Assembly: GCF_040544485.1 (NCBI RefSeq)
Contig: NZ_JBDZDV010000004.1
Coordinates: 124,001 to 188,000, forward strand
DNA length: 64,000 nucleotides
DNA from: Lacicoccus halitifaciens
GTDB lineage: Bacteria; Bacillota; Bacilli; Staphylococcales; Salinicoccaceae
Reading direction: 5' to 3'
Below the pieces are notes generated by a model. It was not told where the DNA came from. It did not search any database and saw nothing but the letters and a program-made list of their open reading frames with translations. This document shows, piece by piece, positions 7,934 through 15,705 of the stretch. Position 1 is the stretch's first letter. Each line of letters starts with the position of its first letter. Both the position numbers and the translations under genes were made by a program.

Positions 7934-9292
7934 ATGTATGAATCTGTATTCCATAAACAAAAACAATTTTTCCAGACCAAGGATACATTTGCCATCCCTA
8001 CCCGCATAAAGGCACTGAAACAACTGAAAGATGCGATAAAACTGCACGAAAACGAAATTTTTTCCGCGATGAGGGCCGACTACAACAAAAATGAAAGCGA
8101 TGCGTTCCTGACGGAAATCGGCATCATCTACAGCGAGATCAATTTCCATATTGAAAACCTGAAGGATTGGGCGGCCCCGGTGGATGTGAAGACGCCGGTC
8201 ACCCATTTCGGTGCGAAATCCACAATCTATAAAGAGCCCTTTGGTGTCACACTCATCATCTCACCGTGGAATTATCCCTTCAACCTTGCGATGGCACCGC
8301 TCGTCGGGGCGCTTAGTGCCGGCAATACGGCGATATTGAAACCTTCGGAGCATACACCGAATGTTTCAGGCACCATATCCCGCATCATCGCCTCCGCCTT
8401 TCCCGAAAAGTATGTCACGACGATTGAAGGCGGCATAGAGACGAACCAGCAGCTGCTGGACCTTCCATTCGACTACATCTTCTATACCGGCAGTTCACAG
8501 GTCGGTAAAATCGTCATGGAAGCCGCTTCAAAGCATCTGACCCCCGTGACGCTCGAACTGGGCGGCAAATCTCCGAGCATCGTCATGAAGGATGCAAATC
8601 TCAAGCTCGCGGCGAAAAGGATCGTCTGGGGCAAATTCATGAATGCCGGCCAGACATGCGTCGCCACGGATTATGTATATGCCGACAACAGGATCAAGGA
8701 TCAGCTTGTCAAACACCTGAAGCACTACACCCACAAATTCTATAACAAGGAGTTCGAGTCGGAAGATTATATGCAAATCATCAATGACAGGCATTTCAAA
8801 CGTGTCCATGGTTATATCGAGGGTGATATCGCATACGGCGGCCGCAGCCATAAATCGAAGCGCATGATCGAACCGACGATCATTCAAAATGCAGACTTCA
8901 GCCATCCGGCGATGAAAGAGGAAATCTTTGGACCGGTACTGCCGGTGCTCGGCTTTGATGATCTGGAGAAGGCGATGATTGACATCAGGGATATGCCGGA
9001 TCCGCTGGCATTATACGTATTCACCGAAGACCGCAGTGCAGCGCGCCACATCATTGAAAACATCCCTTTCGGGGGTGGTGCGGTCAACGATACAATGTTC
9101 CATCTCGCAACACCTCATCTGCCTTTCGGAGGCCGTGGCCACAGTGGTATGGGGAAATATCACGGGCGTTATTCCTTCGATACTTTCACCCACGAGAAAA
9201 GCATTCTGCATCAGACGACTCTGTTTGACATTCCCCTGCGCTATCCGAATTACAGGAAGTTCCAAAAGCTGTTGAAGTACATTTGGAAGTGA
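7934..9292 (+). CDS. Aldehyde dehydrogenase, class 3-like
   Basis: A 452-residue NAD(P)-dependent aldehyde dehydrogenase oxidising aldehydes to carboxylates. The catalytic nucleophile is Cys242 in NAGQTCVATDYV, the general base Glu208 in LELGGKSPS, and IISPWNYPFNLA at about 108 is the N-terminal coenzyme block. The length and a hydrophobic or basic C-terminal tail (RYPNYRKFQKLLKYIWK) resemble ALDH3-type fatty-aldehyde enzymes. The start is 7934 (MYESVF), 8 bases after GAGGAG; the upstream GTG at 7925 lies within that ribosome site. Monocistronic. The substrate is not determinable. Confidence 0.9.
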   Translation: MYESVFHKQKQFFQTKDTFAIPTRIKALKQLKDAIKLHENEIFSAMRADYNKNESDAFLTEIGIIYSEINFHIENLKDWAAPVDVKTPVTHFGAKSTIYKEPFGVTLIISPWNYPFNLAMAPLVGALSAGNTAILKPSEHTPNVSGTISRIIASAFPEKYVTTIEGGIETNQQLLDLPFDYIFYTGSSQVGKIVMEAASKHLTPVTLELGGKSPSIVMKDANLKLAAKRIVWGKFMNAGQTCVATDYVYADNRIKDQLVKHLKHYTHKFYNKEFESEDYMQIINDRHFKRVHGYIEGDIAYGGRSHKSKRMIEPTIIQNADFSHPAMKEEIFGPVLPVLGFDDLEKAMIDIRDMPDPLALYVFTEDRSAARHIIENIPFGGGAVNDTMFHLATPHLPFGGRGHSGMGKYHGRYSFDTFTHEKSILHQTTLFDIPLRYPNYRKFQKLLKYIWK

Positions 9293-9372
9293 TGTCTTTT
9301 TGGAATAACGCCGGGCGGTACGGGGACGGTCCGGATGGGCCTGTCGAACAATTTATAATTTTATAAAAATAT

Positions 9373-9401
9373 TTGACAGACGACGCTTTAAATTGTAATA
9401 T
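9373..9401 (+). promoter_or_regulatory. Sigma-A promoter of metY-metA
   Basis: TTGACA at 9373-9378, 17-bp spacer, TAATAT at 9396-9401. Transcription should begin near 9408, about 16 bases before the SAM riboswitch. Confidence 0.75.
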
Positions 9402-9423
9402 TAGACGCAATATTGAATATGGC

Positions 9424-9518
9424 TTATCAAGAGTGACGGAGGGAACTGGCCCGATGAAGTCCGGCAACCTTTTAAGTAAGGTGCCAATTCCAGCCGGGGA
9501 TCCCCCGGGAGATGAGCA
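9424..9518 (+). ncRNA. SAM-I riboswitch (S-box)
   Basis: The S-box core is present in order: TTATCAAGAGTGACGGAGGGA, CTGGCCCGATGAAGTCCGGCAACC split over helices, AAGGTGCCAATTCC, and the closing GAGATGAG. It binds S-adenosylmethionine. A terminator at 9523-9551 lies between it and metY, so high SAM should switch off metY-metA. Confidence 0.95.
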
Positions 9519-9522
9519 GATC

Positions 9523-9551
9523 AGAGTCTGCTGAATTCGGCGGACTCTTTA
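9523..9551 (+). terminator. Intrinsic terminator of the SAM riboswitch
   Basis: GAGTCTGCTGAA pairs with TTCGGCGGACTC using two G-U pairs, followed by a T-rich run. It lies 27 bases before metY and is the expression platform. Confidence 0.85.
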
Positions 9552-9577
9552 TTTTTTATCCAGGGAGGAAATTATTC

Positions 9578-10855
9578 ATGTCCAAAGATTTCAAGTTCGA
9601 AACAAAACAACTGCATTCCGGCCAGGTGGTCGATTCCGAGACCAATTCACGCGCACTGCCGATATACCAGACGACTTCCTATGTTTTTGACAATCCGGAG
9701 CACGGTGCCAACCTTTTCGGCCTGTCGGAAGCCGGCAACATTTATACACGCATCACCAACCCGACGACTGCAGCACTTGAGACAAGAATCGCAGATCTCG
9801 AAGGCGGCACGGCGGGACTCGCAGTCGCTTCAGGTATGGCGGCAATCACTTACGCCGTCCAGGGAGTTGCGGATTCAGGTGACCACATCATCTCCACAAC
9901 GAGCCTTTACGGCGGCACACATACACTCTTCACGCATACGCTAAAGAAGTTCGGCATTGACGCGACACTCGTCAATACAAAGAACCCGGACGACGTTTCA
10001 CGTGAAATCAAGGATAATACGAAAGCGATTTTCGTGGAGACAATCGGCAACCCTGAAGGCAACATCGAAGATCTTGAAGCACTTGCCAAAATCGCACAGG
10101 ATAACGGCATCGTACTGATCGTCGACAATACTTTTGCGACACCTTACCTATGCCGTCCGATCGAACACGGCGCAAACATCGTCGTGCATTCTGCAACGAA
10201 ATTCTTGGGCGGTCACGGCACTTCCATCGGTGGAATCATTGTGGACGGCGGCAACTTCGACTGGAAAAATGGAAAATACCCGGGCATGAGCGAGCCTGAC
10301 AATTCTTATCACGGCCTCGTCTTTGCGGACACGTTCGGTGACCAGGCATTTGCATATAAGGTCAGGACGACCCTGCTTCGTGATACAGGTGCAGCGATTT
10401 CACCGTTCAACTCGTTCCTGCTCACACAGGGCGTCGAGACATTATCCTTAAGAATGGAAAGGCATGTTGAAAATGCACAGAAAGTCGCTGAATATTTATC
10501 ACAGCATGAAAAGGTGGAGTGGGTGGACTTTGCAGGCCTCCAGGACAGCCCTTATAAGTCACTCCAGGAAAAGTACCTGCCGAAAGGTGCCGGTTCAATC
10601 TTCACTTTCGGTGTGAAAGGCGGATACGAGGCAGGCAAGAAATTCATAGAAGCACTCGAGCTGTTCTCACTCCTTGCCAATGTCGGTGATGCGAAGTCGC
10701 TTGTCGTCCATCCCGCTTCAACAACACATTCCCAGCTGACCGAAGAGCAGCAGGTGGAAGGCGGCGTCAAGCCTGAGACGGTGCGTCTCTCTGTCGGACT
10801 TGAGCATATAGATGATATAATAGAGGATATCAATAAAGGTCTGGATGCGATTTAA
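9578..10855 (+). CDS. metY: O-acetylhomoserine sulfhydrylase / aminocarboxypropyltransferase MetY
   Basis: A 425-residue PLP enzyme that makes homocysteine directly from O-acetylhomoserine and sulfide. The PLP lysine is Lys208 in VVHSATKFLGGHG; other Cys/Met-metabolism blocks are YTRITNPT at 56 and ASGMAAI at 84. The length and the extra loop (NFDWKNGKYPGMSEPDNSYHGL) mark the O-acetylhomoserine type, longer than cystathionine gamma-synthase. It follows a strong AGGGAGG ribosome site behind a SAM riboswitch. Its stop overlaps the metA start (TAATG), so the two steps are translationally coupled. Confident. Confidence 0.95.
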   Translation: MSKDFKFETKQLHSGQVVDSETNSRALPIYQTTSYVFDNPEHGANLFGLSEAGNIYTRITNPTTAALETRIADLEGGTAGLAVASGMAAITYAVQGVADSGDHIISTTSLYGGTHTLFTHTLKKFGIDATLVNTKNPDDVSREIKDNTKAIFVETIGNPEGNIEDLEALAKIAQDNGIVLIVDNTFATPYLCRPIEHGANIVVHSATKFLGGHGTSIGGIIVDGGNFDWKNGKYPGMSEPDNSYHGLVFADTFGDQAFAYKVRTTLLRDTGAAISPFNSFLLTQGVETLSLRMERHVENAQKVAEYLSQHEKVEWVDFAGLQDSPYKSLQEKYLPKGAGSIFTFGVKGGYEAGKKFIEALELFSLLANVGDAKSLVVHPASTTHSQLTEEQQVEGGVKPETVRLSVGLEHIDDIIEDINKGLDAI

Positions 10856-11772
10856 TGCCAATAAAAATAATTGAAGGATTACCTGTAAAAACAAGACTGG
10901 AAGCGGAAAATGTCTTCACGATCGACGCTTCCAGGGCGATGACCCAGGACATCCGCCCACTGCGCATCGTCATATTGAACCTGATGCCAAAGAAGGAAGA
11001 GACAGAGCTCCATCTGCTGAGACTGCTCGGAAATACACCTTTACAGGTCGATATAGAGTTTTTATATACAGAAACACATAAAAGCAAGAACACGCCGACA
11101 AGTCATCTCCAGAAATTTTACCGCACTTTGGATGAAATCAAAGACGAACGCTTTGACGGGATGATCATTACTGGCGCACCGGTGGAAAAACTCGATTTCA
11201 ACCAGGTGGATTATATAGAGGAGCTTGAAGAGATTTTAAAATGGTCGGAAACCCATGTGTTTTCCAGGTTCTTCATCTGCTGGGGCGCACAGTTCGCCCT
11301 CAACTATTATTACGATTTCGACAAGATCACGCTGCCGAGCAAGCTGTTCGGCATCTTCAAGTATAAGAACATCCTGCCTTCACATCCTTTGATGAGAGGG
11401 TTCGATGATCAGTTTGAAGTTCCGCAGTCGAGGCATACAAGGATGGACTTTTCTACACTTGATCAGCACCCGGATCTGAAGGTGCTGTCGGTCCATCCGG
11501 ATTTCGGCCCGGATATCTTGAGCACCTCGGACAGCAGGGACTTGTATATATTCGGCCACTTGGAGTATGAGAGGGATACGCTGCGGACCGAGTATGAAAG
11601 AGATGTAGAAAAAGGGCTGGATACAGGGATGCCGCATAACTACTTCCCGGATGATGACTCAAACAATCCGCCATACTTCAACTGGAAGTCGCACGGTCAC
11701 CTTTTATTCAACAACTGGCTGAACGAGACTTACCAGAACACTTATTACGACTTGAATGACCTTGGAAAATAA
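10855..11772 (+). CDS. metA: Homoserine O-acetyltransferase MetA
   Basis: A 305-residue class-I amidotransferase-fold acyltransferase that acylates homoserine, the entry step to methionine. The catalytic residues are visible at canonical positions: Cys142 (FFICWGAQ), His235 and Glu237 (GHLEYERDT). Residue 111 is Glu (GAPVEKLDF); in MetA homologues Glu at this place goes with acetyl-CoA and Gly with succinyl-CoA, so acetylation is predicted. This fits the coupled upstream metY, which uses O-acetylhomoserine. It is the last gene of the SAM-controlled pair and is followed by a strong terminator. Confidence 0.95.
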   Translation: MPIKIIEGLPVKTRLEAENVFTIDASRAMTQDIRPLRIVILNLMPKKEETELHLLRLLGNTPLQVDIEFLYTETHKSKNTPTSHLQKFYRTLDEIKDERFDGMIITGAPVEKLDFNQVDYIEELEEILKWSETHVFSRFFICWGAQFALNYYYDFDKITLPSKLFGIFKYKNILPSHPLMRGFDDQFEVPQSRHTRMDFSTLDQHPDLKVLSVHPDFGPDILSTSDSRDLYIFGHLEYERDTLRTEYERDVEKGLDTGMPHNYFPDDDSNNPPYFNWKSHGHLLFNNWLNETYQNTYYDLNDLGK

Positions 11773-11773
11773 G

Positions 11774-11806
11774 AAGAGCACAGGCCGGCGGCCTGTGCTC
11801 TTTTTT
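11774..11806 (+). terminator. Terminator after metA
   Basis: AGAGCACAGGCC and GGCCTGTGCTCT with a three-base loop and a T6 run. Confidence 0.88.
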
Positions 11807-11807
11807 A

Positions 11808-12098
11808 TCATTTTTGGGAAACTTTCATATGATTGATGCTGTCGTTCTGATGCTTCCTGGAGAGTCCCATGAGATTTTTGATGAATAGTTCACCATAAAG
11901 TTTTAACTCCTGCTTTTCAATCAAAGATACATTTTTGGCAATCACTTCTTTTTCACGCGATGAATCGAATACCGCGATGTCATGTGAGTACTTATACTGG
12001 GCAATTTCCTCTGACACTTGCATTCTTTTTTCAAACAAGCGCATTAACTCCCGGTCAATTTCATCTATCTCCCTGCGCAATTCTTCGTGTCTGCTCAT
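11808..12098 (-). CDS. Chorismate mutase, AroQ type
   Basis: A 96-residue all-helical AroQ chorismate mutase converting chorismate to prephenate for Phe and Tyr. The N-terminal helix carries LRREIDEIDRELMRLFEKRMQVSEEIAQYK with the expected active-site Arg and Lys, and the last helix holds the FIKNLMGLSRKHQ segment. It lies 19 bp after aroF (12118) on the same strand with a GGAGGAG site, so it is co-transcribed and shares the aroF leader. In many Bacillales this domain is fused to AroF; here it is separate and downstream. Confident. Confidence 0.9.
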   Translation of the reverse strand: MSRHEELRREIDEIDRELMRLFEKRMQVSEEIAQYKYSHDIAVFDSSREKEVIAKNVSLIEKQELKLYGELFIKNLMGLSRKHQNDSINHMKVSQK

Positions 12099-12117
12099 GG
12101 GGACTCCTCCTTAATCA

Positions 12118-13155
12118 TTATTTTTGGACGATTGTTTCGTTTGTGATCGTCTTGCCTTCCATTTCGGCAAGGATGTTGATGTGCTGCATCAGATCTTTGA
12201 ATTCTGCAGGTGTCAGGCACTGCTGGCCGTCACTCCATGCATTTTCCGGATCCTGGTGAACTTCTATCTGAAGTCCGTTTGCACCAGAAACTGTAGCCGC
12301 TTTTGCCATGGAAGGAATGACGTATCTTGTTCCTGCAGCATGCGACGGGTCGATGACGATCGGCAGATGTGATTCCTTCTGGATCACCGGCACGGCCTGA
12401 AGGTCAAGCGTGTTTCTTGTCGCAGTTTCGAATGTACGGATGCCGCGTTCACAGAAGATGACATTGTCATTTCCGCCGGCCATGATGTACTCTGCAGACA
12501 TCAGCCACTCCTGGATTGTTGCAGACATGCCGCGCTTAAGAAGTACAGGTTTTTTCGTCTGTCCGAGTGCTTTCAACAGGTCGAAGTTCGACATGTTACG
12601 TGCACCCACCTGGATGACATCCACCATTTCGACGAAATCGTCGATATGCTCTGTGCCCATCAATTCAGATACAATCGGCAGACCCGTTTCCTGCTTGGCA
12701 GTGTTCAGGATGCGCAGTCCTTCGATGCCAAGACCCTGGAAGCTGTACGGGGATGTACGCGGCTTGAATGCGCCACCTCTTAAAGTGTTCGCACCAGCAT
12801 CTTTCAAAGCTTTCGCAAGCTCTACCGTATCCTCTTCATTCTCGACCGAACATGGTCCGGCACATACCATGAAATGGCTGCCGCCAACTTTCACGCCATC
12901 TATATCGATGACACTGTCATCTTCATGGAAGCGTCTGTTCGCTTTCTTGTAAGGCGACTGTATTCTGAATACAGACTTCACTATCCTGTATTTTTTGAAG
13001 TCATTTTCGTCTACACGGGATGTATCACCGATAAGACCGATGATTGTCCTTCTTTCCCCGTCGGAACGGTGAGCGCGGAAACCTGCACTCTCGATATTTG
13101 AAACCAGCGTTTGAATCTCACTTTCTTTTGCATCATGTGTCACATGAATGATCAT
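12118..13155 (-). CDS. aroF: 3-deoxy-7-phosphoheptulonate (DAHP) synthase, AroF/type I-beta
   Basis: A 345-residue DAHP synthase condensing PEP and erythrose 4-phosphate, the first step of aromatic amino acid synthesis. Residues 1 to about 70 form the small regulatory FL-type domain (MIIHVTHDAKESEIQTLVSNIES); the barrel follows with MVCAGPCSVENEEDTVELAKALK, LRGGAFKPRTSPYSFQG, VLLKRGMSATIQEW and IDPSHAAGTR, the last two with metal and substrate ligands. The start is at 13155 with GGGAGG nearby; the frame's extension to 13194 reads into the terminator. It is the first gene after an attenuator-like leader. Confident. Confidence 0.95.
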   Translation of the reverse strand: MIIHVTHDAKESEIQTLVSNIESAGFRAHRSDGERRTIIGLIGDTSRVDENDFKKYRIVKSVFRIQSPYKKANRRFHEDDSVIDIDGVKVGGSHFMVCAGPCSVENEEDTVELAKALKDAGANTLRGGAFKPRTSPYSFQGLGIEGLRILNTAKQETGLPIVSELMGTEHIDDFVEMVDVIQVGARNMSNFDLLKALGQTKKPVLLKRGMSATIQEWLMSAEYIMAGGNDNVIFCERGIRTFETATRNTLDLQAVPVIQKESHLPIVIDPSHAAGTRYVIPSMAKAATVSGANGLQIEVHQDPENAWSDGQQCLTPAEFKDLMQHINILAEMEGKTITNETIVQK

Positions 13156-13350
13156 ACAAAAACCTCCCAATAATTTTAAAAATAAAACTGCCACCTATAT
13201 AAATAGATAAGTGGCAGTTGGTGAAATAATATAAAAGTCCGTGCCTCCAGCCACTTATTTATAAATGGCTAGACATTACAAAATGCTTTAGCCATCACTG
13301 ATACAAACTTTGATGAGTTTTACGTTTGTACACAATGATGGGTACAAACG
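13156..13350 (-). promoter_or_regulatory. Attenuator region of aroF: chain of mutually exclusive RNA stems
   Basis: Read as minus-strand RNA. A: 13350-13342 with 13331-13323 (9 bp, starts three bases after the leader stop). G+B: 13341-13333 with 13300-13292 and, coaxial inside it, 13330-13324 with 13308-13302. C: 13295-13289 with 13271-13265, plus an inner CAUU/AAUG stem. D: 13270-13261 with 13258-13249. E: 13258-13250 with 13215-13207. F: terminator stem 13219-13211 with 13194-13186 and a U-rich tail. Each shares a strand with the next, so A favours C and E (read-through), while G+B favours D and F (termination). The pairings are visible; the switching is inferred. Confidence 0.8.
13180..13219 (-). 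terminator. Intrinsic terminator ahead of aroF
   Basis: Minus strand AACTGCCAC pairs with GTGGCAGTT across a 16-base A/T loop and is followed by TTATTTTT. It ends about 25 bases before the aroF start and is the end point of the attenuator chain. Confidence 0.9.
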
Positions 13351-13353
13351 GTA

Positions 13354-13413
13354 TCAAAAATAGCTAAAGTAATACGGATTATTATTCTGTTGTTGAAGAA
13401 TTGAGTTCAACAT
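13354..13413 (-). CDS. aroF leader peptide rich in Tyr and Phe
   Basis: A 19-codon reading frame, MLNSILQQQNNNPYYFSYF, followed by TGA. Five of the last six residues are aromatic (Tyr-Tyr-Phe-Ser-Tyr-Phe). GGAG sits 10 bases before the ATG. The frame begins about 28 bases into the transcript from the consensus promoter at 13448-13476, and ends three bases before the first stem of the attenuator. This matches the layout of Phe/Tyr leader peptides in enterobacterial pheA, where ribosomes stall for lack of charged tRNA. It is too short for standard gene calling. Expression is inferred; codon content and position make chance unlikely. Confidence 0.82.
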   Translation of the reverse strand: MLNSILQQQNNNPYYFSYF

Positions 13414-13447
13414 GATAACCGCTCCAATTTGTAATGTGTTGATTGCC

Positions 13448-13476
13448 ATTATATTGGGTTGTGATTTATTTGTCAA
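13448..13476 (-). promoter_or_regulatory. Consensus sigma-A promoter of aroF
   Basis: TTGACA (13476-13471), exactly 17 bp, TATAAT (13453-13448). A perfect consensus promoter implies strong initiation, with control left to the leader downstream. Predicted start near 13441. Confidence 0.88.
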
Positions 13477-13511
13477 CCTTAAATATTAAAATGTTCAGAT
13501 TTTTAAAAATC

Positions 13512-13540
13512 TTGTCGTATCCACCATTTCACTATATACT
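13512..13540 (+). promoter_or_regulatory. Sigma-A promoter of tyrA
   Basis: TTGTCG at 13512-13517, 17-bp spacer, TATACT at 13535-13540; the tyrA start codon is 30 bases further on. It diverges from the aroF promoter and shows no leader of its own. Confidence 0.65.
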
Positions 13541-13569
13541 CACAATTATAATCATATTGGAGGAATTCT

Positions 13570-14430
13570 ATGAACATAGTCATCATCGGCCTCGGAAATA
13601 TTGGAGGTTCTTTTGCCGAGGCCATCCGGGAGGGCGGGGGCGGCCACAACGTCTATGCCATCGATGTGGATGAAGAGGCACTCTCACTCGCGGAAAAAGA
13701 GCAGCTGATCAAAAAGGGATTCACCGATCCGAAAGATATCATACCGGAAGCGGATCTGATCATTTTTGCAGTTTATCCCAGGGTCATCGTGGATATCATT
13801 GACCAGTACTATTCCCTTTTCCGTGACAATGCCATCATAACGGATGTCACCGGCGTCAAAAGGAAAATCATCGCAGAGATAGAAGAAAAACTGCCTCCGG
13901 AAGTCGACTTCATCTTTGGTCATCCGATGGCTGGGCGTGAAAACCGCGGTTTGAAATATGCAAGCAGCGAAGTTTTCAAAGGTGCGAATTATTTAATCAC
14001 TCCCACTGAGAGAAATAAAAAAGAAAACATCGAATTCCTTAAAGGATTCATAAAAGGGCTGGGCTTCCGTAACATTTCCGAGATTTCACCGGAATTCCAT
14101 GATGAGGTCATCGGTTTTACAAGCCAGCTCGCACATGTCATCGCCATCTCCCTGATCAACAGTGATGATGCTGACCGGAACACCAAGAAATATACGGGTG
14201 ACAGCTACAGGGACCTTACCAGAATTACGAACATCAACGAAAAATTATGGCCTGAACTATTTATCATGAATAAAGACTTTCTCCAGAAACATATAGATGA
14301 CTTTACATTCCAGCTTGAAAAGCTTTCCAGGGCAATCAAGGATGAAGATATCGCCACAATGGAAGAGATGATGACAGAGTCACGGCGAAGGTATCATGAT
14401 TTGCATGATTTAGAAATGCCCGATCAATGA
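13570..14430 (+). CDS. tyrA: Prephenate dehydrogenase TyrA
   Basis: A 286-residue NAD(P)-dependent dehydrogenase that converts prephenate to 4-hydroxyphenylpyruvate, the tyrosine branch. The Rossmann motif GLGNIGGS is at 7-14, Asp32 of the next strand suggests NAD, and His118 in FGHPMAGRE is the catalytic histidine. It lacks the C-terminal ACT domain found in many Bacillus TyrA proteins of about 370 residues, so direct Tyr feedback through ACT is not expected. TGGAGGAA precedes the ATG. It is divergent from aroF, linking both ends of the Tyr pathway at one control region. Confidence 0.93.
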   Translation: MNIVIIGLGNIGGSFAEAIREGGGGHNVYAIDVDEEALSLAEKEQLIKKGFTDPKDIIPEADLIIFAVYPRVIVDIIDQYYSLFRDNAIITDVTGVKRKIIAEIEEKLPPEVDFIFGHPMAGRENRGLKYASSEVFKGANYLITPTERNKKENIEFLKGFIKGLGFRNISEISPEFHDEVIGFTSQLAHVIAISLINSDDADRNTKKYTGDSYRDLTRITNINEKLWPELFIMNKDFLQKHIDDFTFQLEKLSRAIKDEDIATMEEMMTESRRRYHDLHDLEMPDQ

Positions 14431-14433
14431 AGA

Positions 14434-14466
14434 AAGCAGGACTGAACGGCCGGTCCTGCTTTTTTT
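14434..14466 (+). terminator. Terminator after tyrA
   Basis: AAGCAGGAC and GGTCCTGCTT pair and are followed by seven T. Confidence 0.85.
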
Positions 14467-14648
14467 GATGCAAATTCAATCAATTTCCGATGAGAAACAG
14501 ATAATACACTAATTATTATGCACTTTATTAAATATTTATTTGCAAATGAGCATTTTATATGTATAATATGAATTATTAACTTTTTAGGAGATGGTTACAT
14601 GGGGCGGCAAAGCAAATCAAATTAAATGAGTTTTACGGTAAAAGTTTT

Positions 14649-15620
14649 TTGAAGGAAGTGGATTTTTCCAAAGATGACCTGGAAGTTCTGATCGATCTTG
14701 CAGATGATCTTAAAACCAAAGAAAAACATGGGATTCCTCAGCGTTTCATGAGTGGAAAACACATCGCTTTGATCTTTGAAAAACAGTCGACACGCACACG
14801 TTCGGCATTCACGGTCGCAGCAACAAAGCTCGGCGCGAATGTTGAATATCTGAACAAGAACGATATCCAGCTGGGCTCGAAGGAATCTGTGGAAGATACC
14901 GCCAAAGTACTTGGACGCATGTTCGACGGCATTGCTTACAGAGGCAGCGAGCAGTCCACCGTCGAAGCACTTGGTGAATATTCCGACATACCGGTTTGGA
15001 ATGCATTGACTGATGACTGGCATCCGACGCAGATGCTTGCAGATTTCCTTACCATCAAAGAAAATTTCGGAACTTATGAAGGCAAAACAATCACCTTCGT
15101 GGGTGATGGAAGGAATAACGTGGCGCATTCATTGCTCGTCACCGGCGCAATGCTTGGAGCAAACGTCCACATACTGGCACCTGAATCACTTCAACCTGCC
15201 CTTTCCGTGCAAAAAATGGCATATGATATCGCAGAGCAATCCGGCAGCAAGCTTTTAGTCACTGCTGACAAAGCAGAAGGTATGTATGGAAGTGATGCAG
15301 TATACACGGATGTATGGGTCTCGATGGGTGAAGAGGATGCTTTTGAAGAAAGGTTCAACCTGCTGTCTGAATACCAGGTGAATCAGGAGCTTATGGATAT
15401 GAGCGGCAATCCGGATGCTATTTTCCTCCATTGTCTGCCTGCCATCCATGACACTGCCACTGATGTCGGTAAACTTGCTTATGAAAAGTTCGGCGTGAAT
15501 GGAATGGAAGTTACGGATGATGTTTTCAGAAGCCCGGCTTCAAAAGTCTTCGATCAGGCTGAAAACAGGATGCACACGATCAAAGCATTGCTTGCAGTGA
15601 CATGCGGCAATGTGCATTAA
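14649..15620 (+). CDS. Ornithine carbamoyltransferase with disrupted start
   Basis: Makes citrulline from ornithine and carbamoyl phosphate, or runs the reverse in arginine fermentation. Motifs: FEKQSTRTRSAF (carbamoyl phosphate), DDWHPTQMLADF, VGDGRNNVAHS, FLHCLPAIHD. It resembles staphylococcal ArcB/ArgF closely. The frame opens at TTG 14649, yet the conserved N-terminal residues (KQIKLNEFYGKS) are encoded in frame upstream with no start codon. A proper AGGAG (14586) and ATG (14599) lie in another frame. Adding one G to the run after that ATG gives MGAAKQIKLNEFYGKSF. So the gene is frameshifted at its first codons, or the sequence has a homopolymer error. Confidence 0.88.
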   Translation: MKEVDFSKDDLEVLIDLADDLKTKEKHGIPQRFMSGKHIALIFEKQSTRTRSAFTVAATKLGANVEYLNKNDIQLGSKESVEDTAKVLGRMFDGIAYRGSEQSTVEALGEYSDIPVWNALTDDWHPTQMLADFLTIKENFGTYEGKTITFVGDGRNNVAHSLLVTGAMLGANVHILAPESLQPALSVQKMAYDIAEQSGSKLLVTADKAEGMYGSDAVYTDVWVSMGEEDAFEERFNLLSEYQVNQELMDMSGNPDAIFLHCLPAIHDTATDVGKLAYEKFGVNGMEVTDDVFRSPASKVFDQAENRMHTIKALLAVTCGNVH

Positions 15621-15650
15621 ATGAATTAAGCATCTGATATAATGAATATA

Positions 15651-15684
15651 AAAACGACCCGGAAATTCATTTCCGGGTCGTTTT
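15651..15684. terminator. Bidirectional terminator after the ornithine carbamoyltransferase gene
   Basis: AAAACGACCCGGAAA pairs with TTTCCGGGTCGTTTT around a four-base loop, serving both converging genes. Confidence 0.85.
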
Positions 15685-15705
15685 ACTTTCGTCTTCAAAA
15701 CCTCT

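Noticed and set aside
13225..13260. T-box motif in the aroF leader (GGAGGCACGGAC on the minus strand)
   Set aside because: It only partly resembles the T-box core AGGGUGGNACCGCG; the UGGN bulge does not fit a Tyr or Phe tRNA acceptor end, and no stem I with specifier loop is visible. The leader peptide explains the region better.
14599..14625. Short peptide MGRQSKSN as an arginine leader peptide
   Set aside because: Only one Arg codon and no terminator or antiterminator before the ornithine carbamoyltransferase gene; the in-frame N-terminal homology upstream of TTG 14649 points to a frameshift instead.
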